Source: Candidatus Fermentibacterota bacterium (GTDB lineage Bacteria; Fermentibacterota; Fermentibacteria; Fermentibacterales; Fermentibacteraceae). Taken from it: 18,886 nucleotides of DNA. The notes under the pieces were generated by a model that saw nothing but the letters and a program-made list of their open reading frames with translations, was not told where the DNA came from and made no database searches. The stretch covers positions 1 to 18,886 of the forward strand of contig JAAYTY010000192.1 in assembly GCA_012523605.1 (NCBI GenBank), read 5' to 3'. Both the position numbers and the translations under genes were made by a program. Shown here in pieces: positions 5,668 to 13,290 of this stretch. Every line of letters begins with the position of its first letter. Position 1 is the stretch's first letter.

Positions 5668-8600
5668 TTGGACAGGCTCAGGCTGCACTTCGCCGTCGAG
5701 AGCCGAGCCTTTCCAAGCGGACTCGACGACATCCTGAGAAGCGATCTGGAGAGGCTCTCACCGCCATCCTGGGCTGCAGGCATCAGACTCGTCGGTCCGG
5801 AGGAACAGCCGGACGCCGTGGTCATGCTCTTCAACCTGGAGCCGTCGGACCGCATGCGCCGCGTTTTCTTCACCAGCTTCCGCAGGGCGGTTCCGATAGC
5901 TGGGCTCTGCCTGGGGGAGCCCGGCGCTGCGGACAGCATCTACTCCCGCCTCAGGGCGTGGGATTCCTGGTGGGTGTTTTCCACCGCACAGGACGCCCGC
6001 GCGATCGTGTCCGGACCCGTGCAGAGGTGGCTCAGGCAGGTCGAGAGGGACTCTTCGCCCTTCCCTTCGGGCGACGACCTGCTGGCGAGCTACGGCCCGG
6101 TCGACGAGGACAAGATCGACTCGCGAAGCCTCGAGCTGGCCGAAGACGTGCTCATGAGGCGCGGATTCGTCTGCCTCAGCGGCCCTCTCGGCTCGGGCAA
6201 GACCACCCTGGCGCGGCACCTGCTCTCCAGGGCGTCCGATGAGGGCCTGAACCCCGTCGAGATGATCTCGGCCGACCTCGATTCCACCGCCGTGGAGACC
6301 CTGCTCACCGGCCCCGGGGATTGCGCGGTGTTCTTCGATCTCGACACGCTTAGGAGGTTCACGGACCTCTGGTCGAGCTACGTCTGGACCGTGGCGCTCT
6401 CGCTCATGATTCGGGCTACCGAGTCGAGGAGGCGACTGATCCTGGCGTCTTCGTCGCCCCGGATAGAGGCCATCTTCGAGACCTACGGCGACGCGCACGT
6501 CACACTTCCCGGTCCTTCCGAGAGGCGCGGCTGGAGGCTCGAGCAGGGCAGGTCGGCACGGAGGAGGCTCCTGAAGCTGGACCCGCTCGACCTCGCCGAA
6601 CATGTACTGCTCGCCGCATTCGATCCCGTTATTCCCGAGAGCATGTTCAAGGCGTCCCTCTACAGCCTCTGGGAGAGGCTGAGCATCCTCGAGAAGAGGC
6701 GCTTCCCCTCCGCCGGCGACCTGGAGGAAATGTACGGCGGCTCCTGTGCTTCGCGCGGCGAGGCGCCGTTTAGGCGTGTGCGCATCGCGGGCGAGATGAA
6801 CATCGCCGCCGGGGACGCGCTTCTCATGGCGGCCATCGACGAGGTGTTCGACGAACTGGTGAGGAAGAGGAGCAGGGTGATCCATGCCCTGGGCGACGTG
6901 CTGCTGAATTCGCCCGAACCTCGCGTGAGAAAGGCCGGCATCGTCCTCGCGCACTTCTACCGCTCGCTCTCGGACGAAGACAGGGCTACCCTCCTGCACT
7001 CCACAGCGAGGGAGCAGGACCACGGCATCCTACTCGACACCCTGACCGTCCTCCTGCGAAGCCCTAAGCAGGCTGACGACAGCCTGCTGAGTCTGGCAGA
7101 GTCGATATCCACGGATCCCTCTCCGGACAGGCGCCGTGCGCTGGCCGAAGTCTGCGCCTCCCTCTGGGCGAGGTCGGACGTTCGCATGGCCTCCATTCTC
7201 GGAGCCCTTTCGACGGATCCGGTGCCCGATGTCAGGGCTTCGCTGATGCGGGGAATCGCTATGTGGGGCGGATCGGACGATCCCGGCGGCTACTGCGCAC
7301 GCCTGATCCACGATTCCTCCATCAGGGTCAGGACACAGGCCATGGTCTATCTGGGCGGCAGATTCCCCAGGCTGAACCGGGACGAGATGGCCGTTGTCGA
7401 CGAGGCCCTCTCGGAAGGCGACGGCAGGATACTCAGGAGCCTCGCATGGGGGCTTCTTACGCGCGAAACCGAGGAGTTCTCCACCGAGTTCACCGACCTC
7501 CTCTGGGTGATCCTGGAGCGTATGCCTCCCGGCGGCAGGGGTCTCGTGGCCAGGCAGGTCGGAGGGCGGCTCAGATACTTCGACATGGACGTGAGGAGGG
7601 CCCTCGTCTCGAACCTCGAGGAGGAGGACCGCACCGCGGTGGTCCTCTGCCTGCTCATGAACTACTCCTGGCTGACGGACGAGGAAGCGCACAAGCTGTG
7701 GAGCCTGGTTGCAGACAGGATCGCGGGAGACATGAACTTCGCCTCGCTCGTCCTGAGGTACTTCAGCTCCTTCGAGCCGGCCCGCAGATCCAGCCTGGTC
7801 AGAACAGTGCTGACCGCGGAGGCCTACAACGGCAGGGAGGCTCTGAGCCAGCTCATCGGACGCGCCAGGTGGGATCTGGCCGAGACGGCCCTCGAAGTCT
7901 CCCGGGCGATAACCGGAACGGGCACCCCGGAGGAGAGGGCCAGGCTGGCATGGTTCGTGCTCTGGAATCTCGATTCTTTCGGCGGCGAAGGGATGGAGCT
8001 GGTAGGGCGCATGCTGGAGGACGAGTCCCCCCTGGTCCGCTCCTCGCTTGCCAGGGCGATGCTCAAGCAGGGAGTGGTGGACGGGGGACTCGAGTGGGTC
8101 CTGCCCGTCCTGGCAGCCGATTCCGAGAGATCCGTGCGCGCGGTGGCAGGCGAGGCCATCGGGAAGCTCGCGCCGGATCTGTCCCCCCAGTCTTCCGAAG
8201 CTCTCGAAAGGCTCCTGTCCGATCCCGAGTCGTCCGTCAGGGCGCGCACGCTCTGGGGCGTGGTGGAATCCGTGACCCTGTCGGCCCCGGAGAAGCTCCA
8301 GCGGCTCTCCCGCGTGGTCTCCGACCCTTCCCCCGGCGTGCACCGGGAGGTCGCAGCCATGCTGAAGGAATACTCCGAACTGCTCTCCGATCCCGGAGCG
8401 CCCGAACTTATCTCGGAGCTCCTGTCGGATCCCGACGAGAAGACGCGGATCGAAACCGCCAGGCTGGTCACCGCGACGCCCGGGCTGATCTCGGCCGAGG
8501 CCGTCAGGAAGAGACTCCCCGACCTCCTGCTCGACAGGGGAACCTCGGGCGCGACCATCGTAGACGAGCTGAGCACGGCCAGGGAGATCCAGAAGGAGTT

Positions 8601-9279
8601 CCTGCCCGACTCCCCGCCGAGGCTTGAATCCTACGACATCGAGTTCTACTACAGCCCCGCGAGGGAGATCGGCGGGGATTACTATGACTTCTTCCCCCTG
8701 CCGGAGGACAACCTCGGCATCGCCGTAGGAGACGTCTCCGGCAAGGGGATTCCCGCCGCTCTGACGATGGCGGCCCTCAAGGGCAGCCTGGCCGCGAGGG
8801 TCAGGAACATCTACTCCATCGCGGAGATCATCAGGCAGGTGAACGAGTCGCTGTGCGAGGCGGGGGAGGCGACCAGTCTCGTGGGCCTCTTCTACGGCGT
8901 GCTCAACACCCGCACGGGCACGCTGACATACGTCAACGCAGGACACAATCCCCCCGTGCTCGTGAAAAGGGAGGGACAGACCAAGCTGCTGACGGAAGGC
9001 GGCCTGCTGCTGGGAGCAAGCTTCGACGCCAGGTACTCGCCCGGGATCGTCCGCCTTGAGGCGGCGGACGTCCTCCTGCTCTACACCGACGGGATCTCCG
9101 AGGCGAAGGACACGTCCGACTCCGAGCTGGGTCTGATGACGCTCGTGGAACTGGCCGTGAGCTTCCGCGATCTCTCCGCCAGGCAGATGATCCACAGGAT
9201 GCTCGAGGCGGTAAACAGGCACTCGGCCGGAGCGCCCAGATCCGACGACCAGACCCTCGTGGTGATAAGGAGGAGATAG
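5668..9279 (+). CDS. P-loop NTPase / HEAT-repeat / PP2C (SpoIIE-type) phosphatase fusion
   Basis: The protein has 1203 aa in four regions. Residues 1-130 alternate strands and helices like a response-regulator receiver, but the strand-3 position that should hold Asp reads LFN, so at best it is a pseudo-receiver. Residues 135-390 form an NTPase with Walker A GPLGSGKTT (172-180, Lys178), Walker B FFDLD (Asp224/Asp226) and an SSSPR segment near 261-265, resembling the STAND-type nSTAND3 domain. Residues 400-960 are paired helices rich in DPxxxVR patterns, a HEAT-repeat solenoid. From about 966 comes a PP2C phosphatase with all expected metal ligands: GGDYYD (Asp1004), GDVSGKG (Asp1022), YTDG (Asp1141) and DDQT (Asp1194). 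The phosphatase should dephosphorylate the STAS protein two genes upstream. The start is TTG with no clear ribosome site, so translation is probably coupled. This domain order is unfamiliar to me. Confidence 0.9.
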   Translation: MDRLRLHFAVESRAFPSGLDDILRSDLERLSPPSWAAGIRLVGPEEQPDAVVMLFNLEPSDRMRRVFFTSFRRAVPIAGLCLGEPGAADSIYSRLRAWDSWWVFSTAQDARAIVSGPVQRWLRQVERDSSPFPSGDDLLASYGPVDEDKIDSRSLELAEDVLMRRGFVCLSGPLGSGKTTLARHLLSRASDEGLNPVEMISADLDSTAVETLLTGPGDCAVFFDLDTLRRFTDLWSSYVWTVALSLMIRATESRRRLILASSSPRIEAIFETYGDAHVTLPGPSERRGWRLEQGRSARRRLLKLDPLDLAEHVLLAAFDPVIPESMFKASLYSLWERLSILEKRRFPSAGDLEEMYGGSCASRGEAPFRRVRIAGEMNIAAGDALLMAAIDEVFDELVRKRSRVIHALGDVLLNSPEPRVRKAGIVLAHFYRSLSDEDRATLLHSTAREQDHGILLDTLTVLLRSPKQADDSLLSLAESISTDPSPDRRRALAEVCASLWARSDVRMASILGALSTDPVPDVRASLMRGIAMWGGSDDPGGYCARLIHDSSIRVRTQAMVYLGGRFPRLNRDEMAVVDEALSEGDGRILRSLAWGLLTRETEEFSTEFTDLLWVILERMPPGGRGLVARQVGGRLRYFDMDVRRALVSNLEEEDRTAVVLCLLMNYSWLTDEEAHKLWSLVADRIAGDMNFASLVLRYFSSFEPARRSSLVRTVLTAEAYNGREALSQLIGRARWDLAETALEVSRAITGTGTPEERARLAWFVLWNLDSFGGEGMELVGRMLEDESPLVRSSLARAMLKQGVVDGGLEWVLPVLAADSERSVRAVAGEAIGKLAPDLSPQSSEALERLLSDPESSVRARTLWGVVESVTLSAPEKLQRLSRVVSDPSPGVHREVAAMLKEYSELLSDPGAPELISELLSDPDEKTRIETARLVTATPGLISAEAVRKRLPDLLLDRGTSGATIVDELSTAREIQKEFLPDSPPRLESYDIEFYYSPAREIGGDYYDFFPLPEDNLGIAVGDVSGKGIPAALTMAALKGSLAARVRNIYSIAEIIRQVNESLCEAGEATSLVGLFYGVLNTRTGTLTYVNAGHNPPVLVKREGQTKLLTEGGLLLGASFDARYSPGIVRLEAADVLLLYTDGISEAKDTSDSELGLMTLVELAVSFRDLSARQMIHRMLEAVNRHSAGAPRSDDQTLVVIRRR

Positions 9280-10046
9280 TGCGCTGCGCCTTCCTCCTGT
9301 CCGACTTCGGCACCACCGACACATACGTGGCCCAGATGAAGGCCTCGCTCCTTACGGCGGCTGAAACGGACCTCGCGCTGATCGACCTGACCCACGAGAT
9401 ATCCCCGGGCGACATCCGTTCCGTCGCCTTCCACCTGCACGTAGTCCTCCCCCGCCTCCCCGGGGGTTCGGGAGTCCTGGCGGTGGTTGATCCCGGCGTA
9501 GGGACCGACAGGAGGGCCATGCTATGCCTCTCATGCGGCTGCTGGGTCTGCGGCCCTGACAACGGCATCCTCGGCTGGCTCGATCTCGACGAAGCTTTCG
9601 AAATCCCCGTCCCCCCCGGCGCATCACGCACCTTCCACGGCAGGGACGTTTTCGCGCCCGCCCTAGCCAGGGCGATGAACCTGGGCGGTGCTCCTCCCGG
9701 AGCCGTCCGTTCCGATCCAGGCGGCGTGGCCAGGCTGTCGCGCACCCTGCCCGCCGCCTTCCCGGGAGGCATCGAGACGGGCGTCGCCTCCGTAGATCGT
9801 TTCGGGAACGTCATCCTGTGGCTTCGCAGGGCCGACCTGGGTTCCGGGAGACCCGTCCGGATCGAGGCCGGGGGACGCATGCTCGCGGTGGTGCCCTCTC
9901 CGGAATACGCCCACGCGGAGGGACGTCTGGCGCTGATCGAGGGGGGCAGCGGCTACATGGAGCTCTCGGTGGGGGGGGGCCGGGCGTCCGGGATCGTCGG
10001 CGCGGAGCCCGGAAGCGTCGTCCGGCTTTTCCTGGAGGAGGCATGA
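9279..10046 (+). CDS. SAM hydroxide adenosyltransferase (S-adenosylmethionine hydrolase, DUF62)
   Basis: This 255-aa, full-length family member has the ordered signatures LLSDFGTTDTYV (6-17), VVDPGVGTDRR (69-79), PDNG (93-96), TFHGRDVFAP (118-127) and DRFGN (173-177). The enzyme splits S-adenosylmethionine with water into adenosine and methionine; why cells do this is not settled. AAGGAGG (9267-9273) sits five bases before the GTG start, the clearest ribosome site in the operon. The start overlaps the phosphatase stop (TAGTG). The next gene overlaps the stop by four bases. Its place between a signalling phosphatase and a glycosidase has no obvious pathway meaning. Confidence 0.93.
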   Translation: MRCAFLLSDFGTTDTYVAQMKASLLTAAETDLALIDLTHEISPGDIRSVAFHLHVVLPRLPGGSGVLAVVDPGVGTDRRAMLCLSCGCWVCGPDNGILGWLDLDEAFEIPVPPGASRTFHGRDVFAPALARAMNLGGAPPGAVRSDPGGVARLSRTLPAAFPGGIETGVASVDRFGNVILWLRRADLGSGRPVRIEAGGRMLAVVPSPEYAHAEGRLALIEGGSGYMELSVGGGRASGIVGAEPGSVVRLFLEEA

Positions 10047-11188
10047 AGAGGATCGGTCTTCTCCTGCACATCTACCAGCCTCCTACGCAGGACAGGTCAG
10101 TGGTGGAGCGGATAGACGCCGAGTGCTACCGTCCCGTCGCGTCCCTGCTCGCCCGAACCGGCGCGAAAGTCACGCTGAACATCAACTATTCGCTGACCGA
10201 GCAGCTCTCGAAGGCCGGTTCGACCACGCTCGACGATCTGTCGAGGGCCGGGGGTGTCGAGTTCACGGGTTCGGGAGCGTTCCACCCCCTGCTTCCGCTG
10301 ATCCCCGAAGCCGAGATGGACAGGCAGATCGCCCTCAACACCCTGGGCAACGAGAGGCTTCTCGGCCCGTCTTATGCCCCGAGGGGCTTCTTCCCTCCCG
10401 AGATGGCGGTGAGTCCGGGGGTCCTCGGCCGGCTGGCGGCTCTGGGTTTCGAATGGGCCGTGGCCGACGACCTTCCCTGGGTGGCTTCGGGGAGGGATGC
10501 TCCGTACGACTGGGTGCCTTCCTGCCGGGGGCTCAGGGTACTCCTCAGGAGCAACTTCTGGAGCAACAGGATAGCTTTTCACGGAGGGTGGGGGGACGAG
10601 GTCGCCGCCGACATCGTTCGCGGGTTGGAGGCATGGGCCGGCACCGACGCGGACGCCTATCTCATTGTGGCGATGGATGGAGAGACCTTCGGGCATCACA
10701 GGAGGGGCGGTGTGGAGACTTTCCTGGAGCCCTTCCTCGCGAGCTTCGCGCAGGGCGGGGCAGACGTCGTCCTGGACACGCTTTCGGGCATCGCCGGGGC
10801 CTTTCCCGCGCGCGATGCGGAGGTGCCTCCCGGATCGTGGTCGACGACGCCCGAGGACATCGCCGCAGGCAAGCCGTGGCCGCTCTGGGACGACCCCGAC
10901 TGCCCCGACCATGCGGCTCTCAGGGCCCTCCTGTCGCATGTCCTGTCGTCGGCCAGGGCTTCCGGCTCGGAAAGAGTTGCAGCGCTGGCCGACAGGATGC
11001 TATACTCGTGCCCGTTCTGGTGGGCCTCTCCGGGCAGGAGAAGCCCGCTGCAGGTCAGGCGGGGGATCCAGGCCATCTTGGAAACGGCGCTTGCGGTTTT
11101 CGAGCTTGACGGAGACAGGCGCTTCATGGACGAGGTAATGTCCGCCGCCGGGCGGGTGCCATCTATGTGCGCAAAGGACGGGAACTGA
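10043..11188 (+). CDS. Glycoside hydrolase family 57 protein
   Basis: This 381-aa protein lacks a signal peptide, so it is cytoplasmic. GH57 hallmarks appear in order: the N-terminal LHIYQPP (8-14, in place of HxHQP), GFFPPEMAVS (115-124) with the probable nucleophile Glu120, and MDGETFGHH (211-219) with the probable acid/base Asp212. Family members act on alpha-glucans (amylase, 4-alpha-glucanotransferase, branching enzyme) or on alpha-galactosides; which applies cannot be read. The length is near the shorter end of the family, meaning the catalytic barrel and little more. ATG overlaps the previous stop, with GGAGGAG just upstream. Its own stop shares bases with the next start (TGATG). Confidence 0.87.
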   Translation: MKRIGLLLHIYQPPTQDRSVVERIDAECYRPVASLLARTGAKVTLNINYSLTEQLSKAGSTTLDDLSRAGGVEFTGSGAFHPLLPLIPEAEMDRQIALNTLGNERLLGPSYAPRGFFPPEMAVSPGVLGRLAALGFEWAVADDLPWVASGRDAPYDWVPSCRGLRVLLRSNFWSNRIAFHGGWGDEVAADIVRGLEAWAGTDADAYLIVAMDGETFGHHRRGGVETFLEPFLASFAQGGADVVLDTLSGIAGAFPARDAEVPPGSWSTTPEDIAAGKPWPLWDDPDCPDHAALRALLSHVLSSARASGSERVAALADRMLYSCPFWWASPGRRSPLQVRRGIQAILETALAVFELDGDRRFMDEVMSAAGRVPSMCAKDGN

Positions 11189-11388
11189 TGCCCAAGAAGG
11201 AACGCACTTTCGCAGCCAAGCTGGCTCACGAGGCCAGGACCATACACCGCGAGCTCTGCCCCGTCTGCGGCAAGGAGAAGCAGCCCGTGGTGCTTTACGC
11301 ATCCCTGATCGACGAGAGGGGCAACTGGCGTCCCCAGCGCAGGCGGGTCAAGCTCTGCGACTGCAACAGGCCCAAGATCTACGGCTGA
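11188..11388 (+). CDS. Small zinc-ribbon-like protein, unknown function
   Basis: This protein has 66 aa with a basic N-terminus. It has CPVC at 24-27 and CDC near 58-60, a spacing that could bind one zinc ion. I do not recognise the family. The residues between are polar and contain a stretch of consecutive arginines (RRR), so nucleic-acid binding is possible but unproven. The ATG at 11188 overlaps the GH57 stop; a GTG at 11167 in the same frame would add seven residues. Composition and codon use match the neighbours, and its position inside a run of overlapping genes supports that it is real. Confidence 0.7.
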   Translation: MPKKERTFAAKLAHEARTIHRELCPVCGKEKQPVVLYASLIDERGNWRPQRRRVKLCDCNRPKIYG

Positions 11389-11404
11389 CGGCTCCAGAAG
11401 GCAT

Positions 11405-12268
11405 CTCGAGGGCGTACTCCTCCTGACGGCAGGGCTGGGCAGGAGAGCGGAGCCGCTCTCGATCCTGCGTCCCAAATCGCTGCTGCCCTGGGAGGGCACC
11501 ACGGTGCTGGGCCGGCTGGCCGCCGCCTGCGTCGGGACTGCGCCTCGGAGAATGGCCGCCAACGCCTCCCGGTGCCCCGATCTTGTGATCGAGGAGATCG
11601 AGCGAAGCACCGGCATGGAATGCATGCTGATGTTCGAGGAGAGGCCGCTGGGCGTGTGCGGCACTCTCTCGAGGCTCGCAGAAGTCTCCGGCGGAGGCGA
11701 CTGGCTGGTGTGCAACACCGACGCGGTGACCGACCTGGACTTCGCAGCTCTGGTCGGCCGCCATCTGGAGCGCAGGGCGGACTGGACGGCGGTCCTCGGC
11801 CGGATGCCCTCCTCCGGAGACTACCGTCCCGTGGGAGTTTCCCCCGAAGGGACGTTTCCTTCATCTTCGGGCAGCCCGAGGCACTACTGGGGTTTCAGCG
11901 CGGTGGGGAGCAGGGTGCTCGAAGCCGCCGTGCGCCACAGGAACGACGGCCTCTTCTCCGGACTGGCCGCAGCCTGCTCGGAAGCCGGTATGCGGCTGGA
12001 GGCCTTCGATGCCTCGGGGGAGTGGCTGGACACCGGCGAGGCGGAGACCTACAGGGTGAATCTCCTCTCGAGACCGCCCGTCGTCAGGGAGGGGGCGGTG
12101 ATAGAGGAGGGCGCCGTGCTCGAGGGCCGCTGGTTCGTGGGAAGGGGCTGCAGGGTGGCATCGGGGTCGGTGGTGAGGGACTCGGTGATGCTCGACGGCT
12201 CGGCGCTTCTCGGCGGAGTGCTGGAGAGGTCGGTGCTCCCGTGGATGGAGCGGAGGGGCGGCGTTTGA
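11405..12268 (+). CDS. Sugar-1-phosphate nucleotidyltransferase (MurU/mannose-1-P guanylyltransferase-like), start unclear
   Basis: The family's nucleotide-binding opening is encoded at 11423-11491: LTAGLGRRAEPL, then RPKSLLPW. A metal-binding-type Asp follows in NTD (11720-11722). A C-terminal region with hexapeptide-like V-x-x-G spacing (about 12073-12240) suggests a short left-handed beta-helix. It transfers NMP to a sugar 1-phosphate to make an NDP-sugar. The frame is open from 11309 but has no ATG, GTG or TTG until GTG 11504, which lies after the essential loop. The start given here only marks where homology-like coding begins (after AGAAGG at 11396-11401). The kinase gene that follows overlaps by four bases; the pair resembles MurU/AmgK, so N-acetylmuramate recycling is a fair inference, but hexose substrates remain possible. 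Confidence 0.8.
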   Translation, partial: LEGVLLLTAGLGRRAEPLSILRPKSLLPWEGTTVLGRLAAACVGTAPRRMAANASRCPDLVIEEIERSTGMECMLMFEERPLGVCGTLSRLAEVSGGGDWLVCNTDAVTDLDFAALVGRHLERRADWTAVLGRMPSSGDYRPVGVSPEGTFPSSSGSPRHYWGFSAVGSRVLEAAVRHRNDGLFSGLAAACSEAGMRLEAFDASGEWLDTGEAETYRVNLLSRPPVVREGAVIEEGAVLEGRWFVGRGCRVASGSVVRDSVMLDGSALLGGVLERSVLPWMERRGGV

Positions 12269-13290
12269 GGGAACCGGAGATATCGCCTCTCTTCCGGCAG
12301 TGGATCGAGGCCAGGGTCGGTCCGGTTGAGCGCCTCGAGATGCTGGCGGGGGACGCCTCCAGGAGGGTTTTCTGCAGGGTATGCACGCCGTCCGGCAGCT
12401 TCGTGGCGATGGACAGCGGCAGGATCCCCATAGAAAGCTGGCTCGACATCAACGCACTTCTCTCCGCGCACGGCTTTCCCGTGCCGGGAATCGTATTCTC
12501 CGATGCGCCCGCCGGCTGGGCCGTGATGGAGGATCTGCACGATACGAGACTCCTGGATCTGGACAGGGCATCCTACGAGGGCTTCCTGGAGGAGGCGCTG
12601 TACATCGTAGAGAGGATGCAGAGGGAACTCACGATGCATGCCTGCGCCGAATCCATCGCGGGAAGGAGGCACTTCACCGCCAACTTCTTCGCAGCCGAGC
12701 TCGACCACACCCTGGAGCACCTGTTCTTCCGGCTCCTGGCCGTGCCGGCCGAAGAGGTGGCGGCGCTTCAGGCTCTGTTCAGAGATCTGTGCGCCTATAT
12801 CGCCGAGAGTCCCAGGGTCTTCTGCCACAGGGACTACCACAGCGCCAACCTGATGGTGCACGGCGGCCGCCTCGTCATGGTGGATTGGCAGGACGCCCGT
12901 TTCGGCCCCATCGAGTACGATTTGGTCAGTCTTCTGCGCGACAGCTACGTGGACATCGGACCGGAATGGGAGACGATGGCCAGGAGGTTCGTGCAGTCCG
13001 CAGGAAGGTCCAACATGTTCAGGGTCGCTTCGTGCGCGTGCCAGAGGAGTCTCAAGGCGGCCGGAACCTTCGCGTTCCAGTTCAGGGCCTACGAGAGGGA
13101 GGACTACCTCGCCGACCTTCCCCGGACGATGAGATACCTTGCGGGATACGCCGAGATCTGCCCCAGGCTCGCCCCGATCGTGAAGCGCATCTATTCGATA
13201 CTCGACACGAGGAAGGGCGAGATAGACCTCGGCGGCTTCAGGGAGTCCGACTGCGTGACCATCCTCACCCCCCGGGCGGAGGCGAAGTGA
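12265..13290 (+). CDS. Aminoglycoside-phosphotransferase-fold sugar kinase (AmgK-like)
   Basis: The protein has 341 aa. The N-lobe starts with GDASRRVFCRV (29-39), typical of the AmgK / COG3178-type kinases. The catalytic loop is HRDYHSANLM (188-197; Asp190, Asn195), and the metal site is DWQDARFGPIEYD (207-219; Asp207). AmgK phosphorylates the anomeric carbon of N-acetylmuramate or N-acetylglucosamine with ATP, and the adjacent nucleotidyltransferase would then activate the product. The TTG start at 12265 overlaps the previous stop (TTGA). Its own stop overlaps trpS (GTGA). Resistance to aminoglycosides is not implied by the fold. Confidence 0.85.
   Translation: MREPEISPLFRQWIEARVGPVERLEMLAGDASRRVFCRVCTPSGSFVAMDSGRIPIESWLDINALLSAHGFPVPGIVFSDAPAGWAVMEDLHDTRLLDLDRASYEGFLEEALYIVERMQRELTMHACAESIAGRRHFTANFFAAELDHTLEHLFFRLLAVPAEEVAALQALFRDLCAYIAESPRVFCHRDYHSANLMVHGGRLVMVDWQDARFGPIEYDLVSLLRDSYVDIGPEWETMARRFVQSAGRSNMFRVASCACQRSLKAAGTFAFQFRAYEREDYLADLPRTMRYLAGYAEICPRLAPIVKRIYSILDTRKGEIDLGGFRESDCVTILTPRAEAK

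Noticed and set aside
7030..9324. Long minus-strand open frame opposite the phosphatase
   Set aside because: It mirrors the codons of a clearly real + strand protein in GC-rich DNA and shows no recognisable domain. The same holds for the long minus-strand frame at 4176-5939.
11380..11410. Programmed +1 frameshift (GGC TGA C) fusing the zinc-ribbon protein to the nucleotidyltransferase
   Set aside because: The frame does fit, and TGAC is a weak stop context. But the P-site codon GGC would re-pair poorly and there is no stimulating Shine-Dalgarno-like element as in prfB. A start-codon or assembly problem is simpler.
12265..13290. Aminoglycoside resistance kinase
   Set aside because: The fold is shared, but the GDASRR start and DWQDARFGP motif fit the AmgK sugar-kinase group, and the neighbour is a sugar nucleotidyltransferase.
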